Part shown: one piece after another, positions 36,405 through 45,343 of the stretch
Numbering within the stretch: position 1 is the stretch's first letter
Layout of the letters: the number at the start of each line of letters is the position of its first letter
NCBI GenBank assembly: GCA_943328975.2
Contig: CALQCC020000015.1
Span: forward strand, 37,760 to 101,759
DNA from: Bordetella parapertussis
GTDB taxonomy: Bacteria > Acidobacteriota > Terriglobia > Bryobacterales > Bryobacteraceae
DNA: 64,000 nucleotides
Reading direction: 5' to 3'
Translations under genes and position numbers: made by a program
Notes under the pieces: generated by a model
Databases searched by the model: none
The model's input: only the letters and a program-made list of their open reading frames with translations
What the model was told of the DNA's origin: nothing

Positions 36405-37619
36405 ATGCCCCACCTTACGCGTCGCCACTTTGCCGGTCTTCTGATCGCCGGTTCGCAAGCCCCCCATCTTTTCGGCGCCAGCATTGAAGATACGCTGCAG
36501 GCCAGCATGCAGCGCCGAGGAATTCCGTCCGTTGTTGCCATGGCTGTCGACGTCAACCGCGTGCTGTATTCCGGTGGCTTCGGAACCCGCGACGCGGCAT
36601 CTAAGGCAGGAGTGAACGCCGATTCCATCTTCCAGATTGCGTCCATGACCAAGCCCGTCGCCTCCGTCGCGGCCATGCAGTTAGTGGAGCAAGGCAAGTT
36701 GTCGCTCGATACTCCCGTGTCCAAGCACCTGCCGCAGTTGGAAAAGATGCAGGTCCTCGACGGCTTCACCGCCGCAGGCGATCCGATTCTGCGCCCCGCG
36801 AAGACCGCCATCACGTTGCGTCATCTCCTCACGCACACCACCGGCTTCGCGTATTCCAACTGGCACGAGCAAATGAATCGGTATGCGGCGAAGGCCCCTG
36901 CTCCCGCGCCCATCGCGCCGCTTGTCCCCTTGATGTTCGAGCCTGGAACAAGTTGGCAGTATGGCTACAGCACGGATTGGACCGGTCGCCTGATCGAAGC
37001 CGTCAGTGGCCTCACGTTGCAACAGTACCTCCGCATCAATATCCTCGACCCGCTCGGCATGAAGGATACGGAGTTCGGTCTCGACCCCAAGAAATTCGAC
37101 CGCCTCGTCGGTCGCTATCAACGCACGCCCGACGGCAAGTTCCAGGCCGTGCCGCGCGAGCAGCCTCCGGTGCAGAAAGACTTCAACGCCGGCGGCGGGT
37201 TGCTCTCCAGCGCGAACGACTACGTGAAGTTCATGCGCATGATCCTGCGCTACGGCTTGACTGGAGTGAATACTCAGATTCTCAAAGCCAGCTCGGTCGA
37301 GATGATGATGCAGAACCAAATTGGCGGACTGCGCGCGGGCGTGCTCAAGAGCTACCAGCCCAACCTCTCCAGCGATGTCGACACACATCCCGGTGGCGTC
37401 GATAAATGGGGCCTCGGATTCCTGCTGCAGGGCCCCGGCACAACCGGCGTACGCTCGGAAGGCAGCATGGCCTGGGCCGGCATCTACAATACCTACTTCT
37501 GGATCGATCCCAACCGCGGCATCGCCGGCGTCGTCATGATGCAATACCTACCGTTCTTCGACAAGGATGCCATCGGCTTGTTGGGCGATTTTGAGCGATC
37601 CGTCTACGCTAACGTCTAG
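36405..37619 (+). CDS. Serine hydrolase of the class C beta-lactamase fold
   Basis: A 404-residue protein. The N terminus has a twin-arginine-like TRRHFAGLLIAG signal, so export by Tat is likely. The active-site SxxK is Ser80-Met-Thr-Lys83, the tyrosine motif is YST at 188-190, and LRHLLTHTTGF is a family hallmark. Relatives include EstB-type esterases, D-aminopeptidases and penicillin-binding protein 4*-like enzymes, so antibiotic resistance should not be assumed. It stands alone between the ftsZ hairpin and the HerA-like gene. Confidence 0.88.
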   Translation: MPHLTRRHFAGLLIAGSQAPHLFGASIEDTLQASMQRRGIPSVVAMAVDVNRVLYSGGFGTRDAASKAGVNADSIFQIASMTKPVASVAAMQLVEQGKLSLDTPVSKHLPQLEKMQVLDGFTAAGDPILRPAKTAITLRHLLTHTTGFAYSNWHEQMNRYAAKAPAPAPIAPLVPLMFEPGTSWQYGYSTDWTGRLIEAVSGLTLQQYLRINILDPLGMKDTEFGLDPKKFDRLVGRYQRTPDGKFQAVPREQPPVQKDFNAGGGLLSSANDYVKFMRMILRYGLTGVNTQILKASSVEMMMQNQIGGLRAGVLKSYQPNLSSDVDTHPGGVDKWGLGFLLQGPGTTGVRSEGSMAWAGIYNTYFWIDPNRGIAGVVMMQYLPFFDKDAIGLLGDFERSVYANV

Positions 37620-37643
37620 TCCCGTCTGTGTGCTAGGTCCCGA

Positions 37644-37678
37644 CACAGAGCCGCCACACGTGAGTGTGCGGACAGACG
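37644..37678 (+). repeat. Dispersed intergenic palindromic repeat, copy A
   Basis: A 35-base element beginning CACAGAGCCGC and ending GCGGACAGACG, with internal arms CCACAC and GTGTG. Its two ends match copy B at 45250-45283. A flanking CGTCTGT at 37623-37629 can also pair with ACAGACG at the right end. It sits in the 82-base gap between two plus-strand genes. Confidence 0.5.
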
Positions 37679-37701
37679 CGAGTCACTCTTACAATACAAA
37701 G

Positions 37702-40041
37702 ATGCTACCCGATTACGAAAAGCTTGGCTCCTTCTACTTAGGAAGGACCAAGCCCGACGGCGCGCCGCTGCTCTACGACTCTTCTGACTTAGTCACGCAC
37801 GCCGTCTGCGTCGGCATGACGGGAAGCGGCAAAACGGGACTTTGCATCGGCTTGCTGGAAGAAGCCGCTATAGATAACATCCCGGCCATCGTGATCGACC
37901 CCAAGGGCGATCTCGCGAACCTACTGCTCACCTTCCCGGAACTCCGCCCGCAAGATTTCGAGCCGTGGGTCAACGCCGATGAAGCGCGCAATCAAGGTGT
38001 GGAGCCCGCCGCCTTCGCGGCCCAACAAGCCGAGCTGTGGAAGAAGGGCCTCGCTGGTTGGAATCAGGATGGCGAACGCATCGCGCGCTTGAAGAACGCA
38101 GCCGACTTCACTATCTACACGCCTGGTTCCGACGCAGGCGTCCCCGTCTCGATCCTATCTTCGTTCGCCGCGCCCGATGCGAAAACAATCGACGATCGTG
38201 AAGCCCTGCGTGACCGCATCAACGCGACCGCAACGTCGCTACTGGGATTGGTCGGCATCGATGCCGATCCAGTGCAGAGCCGCGAGCATGTGCTGCTCTC
38301 CACCATCCTCGATTCCAACTGGCGCGCTGGCAAGGATCTCGATCTCGCCACGTTGATCGCGCAAATTCAGAACCCGCCCATGCAAAAGATCGGCGTGCTC
38401 GATCTGGATAGTTTCTATCCCGCGAAGGACCGCTTCGGTCTCGCCATGGCCCTGAATAATCTCATCGCGTCCCCTGGGTTTGAAGCGTGGCTCACCGGTG
38501 ATCCGCTCGACATCGGCAAGATGTTGTGGACCTCCACCGGCAAGCCCCGCATCAGCATCTTCTCCATCGCACACTTGAGCGACGCCGAGCGCATGTTCTT
38601 CGTCTCGCTGCTGTTGAATCAAATGCTGAGTTGGGTTCGTGCGCAGTCCGGCACCACCAGCTTGCGAGCCCTGCTCTACATGGACGAAATCTTCGGCTAC
38701 TTCCCGCCGGTCGCCGATCCTCCTTCGAAGAAGCCGTTGCTGACGTTGCTCAAGCAGGCCCGCGCGTTTGGATTGGGCATCGTTCTCTCCACGCAGAATC
38801 CCGTCGATCTCGATTACAAAGGATTGTCGAACGCCGGCACTTGGTTCCTGGGTCGGTTGCAGACCGAGCGAGATAAAGCTCGCGTTCTCGAAGGCCTTGA
38901 AGGTGCGACCGCGCAAGCCGGTGGAGCGTTCGACAAAGCCGCGATGGATACCATGCTCAGTGGCCTCGGCAAGCGCGTGTTCCTCATGAACAACGTGCAT
39001 GAGAAGCAGCCCGTGTTGTTCGAAACGCGCTGGACCCTTTCCTACTTGCGTGGACCTCTAGCCCGCACGGAGATTCGTAAGTTGATGGAGAGTCGCAAGT
39101 CGGGAATTCCCGCCGCCGCGTCCGCTCCTGTTCGAGCCACGGCAGCAGCCGCGCCCGTGTTGCCGCCGGAAGTTCCGCAATACTTCTTCCCCGTCCGCGG
39201 ATCTGGCAAGACGTACGCCCCCCTAGCCATAGGAGCCGCGCAGGTCGCATTCACCGATACCAAGACCGGCATCAACGAAGTCCGCGAACTTATGTTCACC
39301 GCGCCCATCGCCGATGACGCCATCGGAGCCAATTGGGATGCAGCCGAAGAATCCGACTGCGCGGTGACCGACCTCGAAAAAGCCGCCGAAGCCGGAATCG
39401 CGTTTGGCGAACTTCCCTCCAGCGCCGCCAAGGCCAAGAACTACGATGCATGGAGCAAGAGCTTCGCCACCTGGCTCTTCCGCAATCAAACGCTCGACAT
39501 CTTCAAGTCTCCCAGCCTGCATGAAACGTCGCATCCTGGCGAAAGCGAACGCGACTTCCGGATCCGCCTGCAGCAAGCCGCCCGCGAACAACGCGACGCA
39601 CTGAAGGCCAAGCTGCAATCCAAGTACGGCCCCAAGCTCGATGCCTTGGAGCAGAAGAAAATGAAGGCCTCGCAGAAGCAAGCAGTGGAGCAGGAACAGT
39701 CCACCTCGCAGATGCTGAACACCGCGGTAACATTCGGTGCCGGATTGCTAGGTGCGTTCCTGGGCCGCAAAACAATGAGCGCCACGAATCTGAGCCGTGT
39801 GGGTCAAACCGTGCGCGCAGCAGGGAAGGCGATGAAGGAACATAGCGATATCGCCCGCGCCGACGAAGGCGTTGCCGCCATCGAGCAGCAAACGCAAGAA
39901 CTCAACGCGCAGTTTGAAGCCGAGCTAGCGGCCTTGGATGTGAAAGTTGATCCGTCCACCGAAGTCTTCGAGACAGTGAGCGTCCGTCCCAAGAAGACCG
40001 GCATTACCGTGAGACTGGTAGCGCTAGGCTGGAAAGCCTAG
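37702..40041 (+). CDS. HerA/FtsK-like ATP-binding protein
   Basis: A 779-residue protein from ATG 37702. The frame is open further upstream but that part lies inside the preceding gene. Walker A GMTGSGKT is at 38-45, an IDPKGDL segment follows, and Walker B LLYMDE ends at Asp328-Glu329. A sensor-like LSTQNPVDLDYKG follows, so the HerA-type RecA core is complete. Residues about 630-690 are charged and coiled-coil-like, and a glycine-rich segment (TFGAGLLGAFLGRK) and a second helical stretch end the chain. The role is unknown; NurA, Sir2 or other usual HerA partners are not next to it. No clear ribosome binding site is seen. Confidence 0.75.
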   Translation: MLPDYEKLGSFYLGRTKPDGAPLLYDSSDLVTHAVCVGMTGSGKTGLCIGLLEEAAIDNIPAIVIDPKGDLANLLLTFPELRPQDFEPWVNADEARNQGVEPAAFAAQQAELWKKGLAGWNQDGERIARLKNAADFTIYTPGSDAGVPVSILSSFAAPDAKTIDDREALRDRINATATSLLGLVGIDADPVQSREHVLLSTILDSNWRAGKDLDLATLIAQIQNPPMQKIGVLDLDSFYPAKDRFGLAMALNNLIASPGFEAWLTGDPLDIGKMLWTSTGKPRISIFSIAHLSDAERMFFVSLLLNQMLSWVRAQSGTTSLRALLYMDEIFGYFPPVADPPSKKPLLTLLKQARAFGLGIVLSTQNPVDLDYKGLSNAGTWFLGRLQTERDKARVLEGLEGATAQAGGAFDKAAMDTMLSGLGKRVFLMNNVHEKQPVLFETRWTLSYLRGPLARTEIRKLMESRKSGIPAAASAPVRATAAAAPVLPPEVPQYFFPVRGSGKTYAPLAIGAAQVAFTDTKTGINEVRELMFTAPIADDAIGANWDAAEESDCAVTDLEKAAEAGIAFGELPSSAAKAKNYDAWSKSFATWLFRNQTLDIFKSPSLHETSHPGESERDFRIRLQQAAREQRDALKAKLQSKYGPKLDALEQKKMKASQKQAVEQEQSTSQMLNTAVTFGAGLLGAFLGRKTMSATNLSRVGQTVRAAGKAMKEHSDIARADEGVAAIEQQTQELNAQFEAELAALDVKVDPSTEVFETVSVRPKKTGITVRLVALGWKA

Positions 40042-40042
40042 C

Positions 40043-40459
40043 TTAGGTCGCGAGGTGTAGCACGACATTCCGCCAGTGCTGCGCCCGCCGGTGCTCAAAC
40101 ACGTACAGCCCCTGCCAAGTCCCCAGCGCCAACCGACCATTCACCACAGGAATACTCAGCGAAGTGTGTCCCAGCGCTGACCGGATGTGTGACGTCATAT
40201 CGTCCGGCCCCTCCACTGTGTGCCGATACCACGAGGCACCCTCGGGCACGATGCGGTCGAAGTATTCCGCCAGATCCAGCACCACGTCCGGGTCCGCGTT
40301 TTCTTGAATCACCAATGAAGCTGAAGTGTGCTGAATGAACACCGTCAGCAACCCAGTGGTTACCTTGGTGGACGCGATCCAATGTACAGCCTCGCGCGTG
40401 AAAGGATACAGTCCCTTCCCGCGCGTGGCGATCTCCAGTTCGTGTGTGAGGAACGGCAC
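40043..40459 (-). CDS. yjbQ: YjbQ family protein (UPF0047)
   Basis: A 138-residue protein with the family signatures FIQHTSASLVIQEN and GTWQGLYVFEHR, plus a conserved HI segment in MTSHIRSALGHTS. YjbQ proteins have weak thiamine-phosphate synthase activity in some species; the true role is unsettled. Its start overlaps the glmS stop by one base, so it is co-transcribed downstream of glmS. It is convergent with the HerA-like gene, one base apart. Confidence 0.9.
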   Translation of the reverse strand: MPFLTHELEIATRGKGLYPFTREAVHWIASTKVTTGLLTVFIQHTSASLVIQENADPDVVLDLAEYFDRIVPEGASWYRHTVEGPDDMTSHIRSALGHTSLSIPVVNGRLALGTWQGLYVFEHRRAQHWRNVVLHLAT

Positions 40460-42312
40460 TACTCGACGGTAACGCTCTTCGCCAAATTACGCGGCTGATC
40501 CACATCACAGCCGCGTTTCACCGCGATGTGATATGCCAGCAACTGCAGCGGGAGCACTTCGAGCAACGGCAGCAGCAACTCATTCGTAGTCCCAATCGGA
40601 ATCACGAAGTGCGCCGTCTTGTGAGCTTCTTCATCGCCCTCGCAGGCAACCGCGACCACGATCCCCTCGCGAGCTTTCACTTCCTGAATATTCGAAAGTG
40701 TCTTCTCGTAAAGCAGCTTGCTCGATTCGCTCTCGAAGTCACGTGTCGCGATCACTACCGTCGGCAGATTCTCGTCGATCAGCGCGTTCGGACCGTGTTT
40801 CATCTCGCCTGCCGGATAGCCCTCGGCGTGGATGTAAGAGATTTCTTTCAGCTTGAGCGCGCCCTCAAGCGCCATCGGGAAATGGATGCCCCGGCCCAAG
40901 TAGAGGAAGTCGGTCGACTTGTGCAGCGCCTTCACCAAATCGTCGTAGATATGGTCGCGCCGCAGGATGTCTTCCATCTGGCTCGGCAAGTGCAGCAACT
41001 GCTTCACCAGTTTTTTAGACGTCTCTTCGTCCAACGTCTCCCGTTGCTGACCCAAGTACATTGCCAGCAAGAACAGCGCGGTCAACTGGCAAGTAAACGC
41101 CTTCGTCGACGCGACGCCAATCTCCGGACCAGCGTGCGTGATCAACGTACCAGCCGCCTCGCGCGTGATCATGGACCCGACCACGTTACAAATCGCCAGC
41201 GTCTTCGATCCCTTTTGCTTCGCCTCGCGTTGTGCCGCCAGCGTGTCCGCCGTTTCACCCGACTGCGAAATCACGATCGTGAGCGTCTCCGGTCCAATGA
41301 TCGGATCGCGATAGCGGAACTCGCTGCCGTAATCCACTTCCACCGGGATGCGCGCCAACTTCTCGATCATGAACTTGCCCGCCAGCGCAGCATGCCAGCT
41401 GGTGCCGCAAGCGATGATCCGCACGCTCTTGAAGTCCTTGAACTCCTGAGCCGAAATGTCCATCTCGTCCAGGAAGATGCGACCGCTTTCCTGACCCACG
41501 CGACCCAGCGTGGTGTCCCGCACAGCGCGCGGCTGCTCAAAGATTTCCTTGAGCATGAAATGTTTGTAGCCGCCCTTTTCCGCCATGATCGGATCCCACA
41601 AAATGTGCGAGACTTGCCGCTTCACCGGACGCCCATTGAAGTCCGTCAACGTAACGCCATCGCGAGTCAAAATCGCCATGTCGCCATCGGCCAAAAAGAA
41701 CATGTCGCGAGTATGCGACAAGATTGCCGGCACATCCGATGCCACGAAATATTCGCCGTCGCCCAGACCCACGACGACCGGCGGTCCAAAGCGCGCCACC
41801 ACAATCTTATTTGGGTCGCGTTTAGAAATCACACTCAGCGCGAACACGCCCGTAAGTTGTTTCACGGTGTCGCGGACCGCGGCTTCCAGATTGCCGTCGA
41901 AGTACTTTTCCACCAGGTGAGCGATCACCTCAGTGTCCGTCTCCGTCACGAACTTGTGGCCTTCTTTTTCCAGCTGCTGCTTCAGATGCAGGTAGTTCTC
42001 GACGATGCCGTTATGCACCACCACGATTTCGCCCGTGCAATCCCGATGTGGATGCGCGTTCTCTTCCGTCGGCCGGCCGTGTGTAGCCCAACGCGTGTGC
42101 CCGATTCCATAGGCTCCCACCAGCGGATTCTGTCGCAGTACTTCTTCGAGGTTGCGCAGTTTTCCGGAAGCCCGCCGCACCGCGAGGCCGTTGTTGGCCT
42201 CCAGTACGGCCACACCAGCCGAATCGTACCCTCGATACTCCAACCGCTTCAGGCCGTCCACGATGATCGGCACCGCCTGCTTGTCTCCGATGTAGCCTAC
42301 GATTCCACACAT
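40459..42312 (-). CDS. glmS: Glucosamine-fructose-6-phosphate aminotransferase
   Basis: A 617-residue enzyme making glucosamine-6-phosphate from fructose-6-phosphate and glutamine, the entry to UDP-GlcNAc and so to the peptidoglycan pathway encoded upstream. It begins [10 protein letters not shown] with Cys2 as the glutaminase nucleophile, and [16 protein letters not shown] follows. Two SIS domains fill the C-terminal half, with [24 protein letters not shown] and [14 protein letters not shown]. It ends [13 protein letters not shown], the family C terminus. Only nine bases separate it from purS, so no glmS ribozyme fits there. Confidence 0.97.
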   Translation of the reverse strand: MCGIVGYIGDKQAVPIIVDGLKRLEYRGYDSAGVAVLEANNGLAVRRASGKLRNLEEVLRQNPLVGAYGIGHTRWATHGRPTEENAHPHRDCTGEIVVVHNGIVENYLHLKQQLEKEGHKFVTETDTEVIAHLVEKYFDGNLEAAVRDTVKQLTGVFALSVISKRDPNKIVVARFGPPVVVGLGDGEYFVASDVPAILSHTRDMFFLADGDMAILTRDGVTLTDFNGRPVKRQVSHILWDPIMAEKGGYKHFMLKEIFEQPRAVRDTTLGRVGQESGRIFLDEMDISAQEFKDFKSVRIIACGTSWHAALAGKFMIEKLARIPVEVDYGSEFRYRDPIIGPETLTIVISQSGETADTLAAQREAKQKGSKTLAICNVVGSMITREAAGTLITHAGPEIGVASTKAFTCQLTALFLLAMYLGQQRETLDEETSKKLVKQLLHLPSQMEDILRRDHIYDDLVKALHKSTDFLYLGRGIHFPMALEGALKLKEISYIHAEGYPAGEMKHGPNALIDENLPTVVIATRDFESESSKLLYEKTLSNIQEVKAREGIVVAVACEGDEEAHKTAHFVIPIGTTNELLLPLLEVLPLQLLAYHIAVKRGCDVDQPRNLAKSVTVE

Positions 42313-42321
42313 AATGTTTGT

Positions 42322-42567
42322 CTAATCCAGAATTTCCACCCGGTAATCTTCCATCACCGGATTCGCCAATACTTCCCGCGCGATCAGGTCCATCTCTTTC
42401 GCGCTTTCCTCCCGGGTAGATCCTTCCCGGAGGTCGATCTCGAAAAACTTCCCCTGCCGTACTCCGCCGATGCTCTTATGCCCCAATCCGTTCAGGGCGC
42501 TCTGAATCGTCTGCCCTTGCGGATCCAAAACAGTCTTCTTAAGAGATACGTACACGCGAGCCTTCAT
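42322..42567 (-). CDS. purS: PurS subunit of FGAM synthetase
   Basis: An 81-residue protein with the PurS pattern: ARVYVSLKKTVLDPQG at the start, a central GKFFEIDL strand, and an EVLANPVMEDYRVEI ending. PurS joins PurQ and PurL in the three-subunit phosphoribosylformylglycinamidine synthase of purine synthesis. purQ and purL are not in view. It is divergent from the metallo-hydrolase gene and upstream of glmS. Confidence 0.92.
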   Translation of the reverse strand: MKARVYVSLKKTVLDPQGQTIQSALNGLGHKSIGGVRQGKFFEIDLREGSTREESAKEMDLIAREVLANPVMEDYRVEILD

Positions 42568-42696
42568 AATTCTCCTTGGAATGAACGCGCGACAGGTCTT
42601 CTGTACCTTCCATCGACTGGGATGCCGCCAAGGCTTAGGGCGCGTTCTATATCTATTGTACGTCGCAAGCCGCTATCCTTTATAAGGAGCCTCACC

Positions 42697-43467
42697 ATCC
42701 TACAAGTTTCCGTTCTCGCCTCATCCAGTTCCGGTAATTCATCCCTGGTCGCCACTGAGCGAACACGCATCCTCGTGGACGCCGGCCTCAGCCGCAAGGA
42801 AACCTTCGAGCGCCTGGCCGCCATCAACGTCGACCCCGAATCGTTAAGCGCCATCATTATTACGCACGAGCATTCCGACCATGTCACCGGCCTCCCCGCC
42901 ATCGCGAAAAAGCTCCGCATCCCGGTCTACTGCAGCCGCCTCACCGCCCCCGCCATCCCCTGGGGCGAGTTCCAGCCCATCCTGGAACTCTTCCAAGCCG
43001 GATCCAGCTTCGCCGTCGGCGATATCGACATCGATAGCTTCACCATCCCCCACGATGCAGCCGACCCCGTAGGTTTCACCCTCCGCTCCCAGGGCATCAA
43101 AGTCTCCATCGCCACCGACCTCGGCTACCTCCCCGATTCCATCCGCGTCCACCTGCAAGGCTCCGACGTGCTCTTGCTCGAATCCAACCACGATCTGGAA
43201 ATGCTGAAAGTCGGCCCCTACCCTTGGTCGGTAAAACAGCGCGTCATGGGCCGCATGGGCCACCTCTCGAACGAAGTGGCCTGCAACTTCATCCGCGAAG
43301 TCCTCGACTCCCGCACCAGCACCCTCATCCTTGGCCACCTAAGCCCCCACAACAACCACCCCGAAATCGTGCGCCTGATGGCCGCGCAGTCGCTAGAAGA
43401 GCGCTGCCTGTCGCCGAAACTGGTCGTCGCAGAACCAGGCATCGCAACTGAAGTCTTCATGTACTAG
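42697..43467 (+). CDS. MBL-fold metallo-hydrolase, YycJ/WalJ-like; ATC start inferred
   Basis: A 256-residue protein with the family N terminus VSVLASSSSGNSSLV, metal motif THEHSDHVTG, the second ligand region SFTIPHDAADP, ATDLGYLP and LGHLSPHNNHPE. YycJ-like enzymes are proposed nucleases; the substrate is unproven. AAGGAG at 42684-42689 lies seven bases before an ATC codon at 42697, which aligns with the expected first residue. No ATG, GTG or TTG exists at that place. An in-frame ATG at 42622 would add 25 residues but has no binding site. The open frame running back to 40528 is antisense to glmS and is not coding. Confidence 0.82.
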   Translation: MLQVSVLASSSSGNSSLVATERTRILVDAGLSRKETFERLAAINVDPESLSAIIITHEHSDHVTGLPAIAKKLRIPVYCSRLTAPAIPWGEFQPILELFQAGSSFAVGDIDIDSFTIPHDAADPVGFTLRSQGIKVSIATDLGYLPDSIRVHLQGSDVLLLESNHDLEMLKVGPYPWSVKQRVMGRMGHLSNEVACNFIREVLDSRTSTLILGHLSPHNNHPEIVRLMAAQSLEERCLSPKLVVAEPGIATEVFMY

Positions 43468-43593
43468 CGGTTTCACATCCCCACCGGGGTCATTGCGGGC
43501 TAGCGTCCACGATCCTTCAACCGTCCGCCAAAGCAGCCTTGACGCCGAGCGCTACAGACGAGGGCGTCCGCCCCAGCGGCCACTCAGTTAGGC

Positions 43594-43622
43594 TTGACAT
43601 GTATCCGTAGCGGATATAAGAT
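43594..43622 (+). promoter_or_regulatory. padR promoter with internal palindromic operator
   Basis: A perfect -35 box TTGACA is at 43594-43599, with TAAGAT at 43617-43622 (17-base spacer) or TATAAG at 43615. Between them a perfect inverted repeat TATCCG-TAG-CGGATA (43602-43616) is ideally placed for a PadR dimer to block RNA polymerase. Transcription would start at or within two bases of the padR ATG at 43629, giving a nearly leaderless message. Confidence 0.65.
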
Positions 43623-43628
43623 CGAGGC

Positions 43629-43976
43629 ATGGCGAATGAGAACACGGTGCAAGCTCCACTGACTCCCGCCGTGCTGCACATCCTGCTGGCGCTTTCGACG
43701 GGGGAGCGGCACGGCTACGGAATCATGAAACAGGTGGAGGCCGACTCGCTGGGCAAGGTGAAGATGGGCCCGGGGACGCTGTATGGCTCGATGGGGCGGA
43801 TGATGGACGCCGGGCTCATCCAGGAAAGCGACAAGCGGGTCGATCCGGAGATGGATGACGAGCGCCGGATCTATTACGAACTCACGGACGCGGGGCGGAC
43901 GGCGCTGGAAGTAGAGCTGAAGCGGTATCGCGGCGTGGTCGCGGTGGCGGAAGGACGTTTCGCGCATGACCACTAA
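43629..43976 (+). CDS. PadR family transcriptional regulator
   Basis: A 115-residue winged-helix protein. It has the PadR core LTPAVLHILLAL...GERHGYGIMKQ, then GPGTLYGSMGRMMDAGLI (recognition helix and turn) and RRIYYELTDAGR (wing). PadR proteins usually repress their own operon and the membrane proteins linked to it. An operator-like palindrome lies in its promoter. It overlaps the following membrane protein gene by 11 bases, the usual arrangement in Acidobacteriota for PadR and permease-related genes. Confidence 0.93.
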   Translation: MANENTVQAPLTPAVLHILLALSTGERHGYGIMKQVEADSLGKVKMGPGTLYGSMGRMMDAGLIQESDKRVDPEMDDERRIYYELTDAGRTALEVELKRYRGVVAVAEGRFAHDH

Positions 43977-44712
43977 TAACGTCGCGGGCCGGCGCTACCG
44001 GGCGTTGTATGTCATGCTGCTGCGGCTGTATCCGCGGACTTTCCGGGAGCGGTTCGGCCAGGGGATGGCGCAGACCTTTCACGACTTGTGCCGGGAGCGC
44101 AGCGACGCCAAGCGGGGACTGTTCGGGCTCGCGCTGTGGATCTTCTGCGAGACGTTGGTGGGAATCGTTACGGAGCAAAGAATTCAGATGTCGCAACTGG
44201 GAAAAACGATGCTGCGTGTGGCGTTGGGCGCGCTGGCTGTGTGGATGGTGCCGGTGGTGGCAGCGCAATTTGTGGAGGGTTGGCACTGGGGCGTGGGAGG
44301 TTTCGCGCGCGCGTATGTCCTGTTCTTCCTGGTGGGGATGGCGATTGCGCTGATCGCGAGGCGGATGGGCGTGTGGTCCTATAAGGCGGGCGTCGCTGTG
44401 GCGCTGGTGGCTGGGTTTGCCTTGGCGTGGTCGACCATGGTCCAGGTCGCGGACTCGGGCCATCCGGAGCGCCTCTGGTACCACAGTGTACTAGTGGTGG
44501 GGCTCATTGGAGCGTGCCTGGCGCGACTGAAGGCGCCGGGGTTGGCCTGGACGTTATTCGCGATGGCGGCTACGCTTGCGCTGATTGCCGTGATACTGCC
44601 TTCGGGCGCGCCGCCCGACGTGGCGCTGCGAATGGCCATCGGGCACGGTGTCTACGTGGTGCTGTTCGCAGCCTCGGGCCTATTATTCCGGCACGCAACG
44701 AGCGACTCTTAG
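43966..44712 (+). CDS. Membrane protein with permease-prefix N terminus
   Basis: A 248-residue protein. Residues 10-75 carry LLRLYPRTFRERFGQGM, the prefix motif normally found ahead of ABC-type permease domains in acidobacterial proteins, followed by a helix. The rest holds about six hydrophobic helices (near 82-100, 112-130, 140-158, 170-188, 195-213, 222-240). No FtsX/MacB permease domain follows, so it is a short stand-alone version. It is coupled to padR, so regulation by PadR is likely. Function unknown. Confidence 0.75.
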   Translation: MTTNNVAGRRYRALYVMLLRLYPRTFRERFGQGMAQTFHDLCRERSDAKRGLFGLALWIFCETLVGIVTEQRIQMSQLGKTMLRVALGALAVWMVPVVAAQFVEGWHWGVGGFARAYVLFFLVGMAIALIARRMGVWSYKAGVAVALVAGFALAWSTMVQVADSGHPERLWYHSVLVVGLIGACLARLKAPGLAWTLFAMAATLALIAVILPSGAPPDVALRMAIGHGVYVVLFAASGLLFRHATSDS

Positions 44713-44906
44713 GACGCCCGGCCCGGATCCCAGCCCGGCAGCGCGGCGGCCTGTTTGACCCAGGTCGCGAACTGCGCCTCGTCTAACTCGTCGCCTTCGT
44801 ACACGTCGATCCAGCGCGCGTCCTTGCTGCGCGCCGTGCCACCACTCGGGACCGGTCGCAGCTCCGCGTAGTCCAAGAGCGAAGACAATAGAAGCATGGC
44901 GACCAC
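44709..44906 (-). CDS. Small hypothetical protein, possibly truncated
   Basis: A 65-residue frame; an ATG at 44897 is a possible second start. The segment from DARWIDVYEGDELDEA to WVKQAAALPGWD reads like natural protein sequence with a coherent helix. The first 20 residues look less so, and the 5' end overlaps the divergent arsC start by 11 bases. This suggests the 3' remnant of a longer gene cut off at its start. No family was recognised with confidence. Confidence 0.4.
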   Translation of the reverse strand: MVAMLLLSSLLDYAELRPVPSGGTARSKDARWIDVYEGDELDEAQFATWVKQAAALPGWDPGRAS

Positions 44907-45243
44907 CCTCTATCACAACCCCGGCTGCGGCACCTCCCGCAACGTCCTGGCCCTCCTGCGCGAACACGGCATTGAGCCCACTATCGTCGAGTACCTCAAA
45001 ACCCCGCCCACCCTGGCCCAACTCAAAGCCTTCATCAAACGCTCCGGCCTAAGCGCCCGCGACTTCCTCCGCACCAAAGAAAAACTCTACGCCGAACTAG
45101 ACCTGGCCAACCCCAAGTGGACCGAAGCCCAACTAACCGCGTTCCTAGCCGAACACCCCCAGCTCCTGAACCGCCCCGTAGTAGAAACCCCCAAGGGCAT
45201 CCGCGCCTGCCGCCCCGCGGAGACAGTGCTCGAACTGCTGTAA
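44896..45243 (+). CDS. arsC: ArsC-family arsenate reductase (glutaredoxin-dependent type)
   Basis: A 115-residue thioredoxin-fold protein. It has the active-site loop HNPGCGTSRN (Cys11), then the conserved EYLKTPPT, LLxNRPVV-like LLNRPVVETPKG and CRPAETVLELL. This matches ArsC more closely than Spx or YfgD-like relatives. It would reduce arsenate to arsenite with glutathione and glutaredoxin. No arsenite efflux gene or ArsR repressor is adjacent, so detoxification here would depend on genes elsewhere. Confidence 0.88.
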   Translation: MATTLYHNPGCGTSRNVLALLREHGIEPTIVEYLKTPPTLAQLKAFIKRSGLSARDFLRTKEKLYAELDLANPKWTEAQLTAFLAEHPQLLNRPVVETPKGIRACRPAETVLELL

Positions 45244-45249
45244 CCCCCA

Positions 45250-45283
45250 CACAGAACCGCGACCGTAAGGAAGCGGACAGACG
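45250..45283 (+). repeat. Dispersed intergenic palindromic repeat, copy B
   Basis: A 34-base element beginning CACAGAACCGCGACCG and ending AGCGGACAGACG, with CCGC/GCGG arms. It matches copy A (37644-37678) at both ends. It lies directly after arsC and before the first toxin-antitoxin pair. Confidence 0.5.
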
Positions 45284-45343
45284 ATCCACCAGTCATCTCG
45301 AATGACCAGTCATCTGAAACGTCCACCATGCTACCCTCAAACC

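Noticed and set aside
42313..42321. glmS ribozyme upstream of glmS
   Set aside because: Only nine bases separate glmS from purS, so the ribozyme cannot fit; it is mostly a Gram-positive feature.
40528..42696. A plus-strand frame running from 40528 into the YycJ-like gene (979 residues in all)
   Set aside because: It is antisense to glmS and purS, both clearly coding, and its composition (His/Arg/Gln-rich) is typical of a shadow frame. Only the part from about 42697 matches a family.
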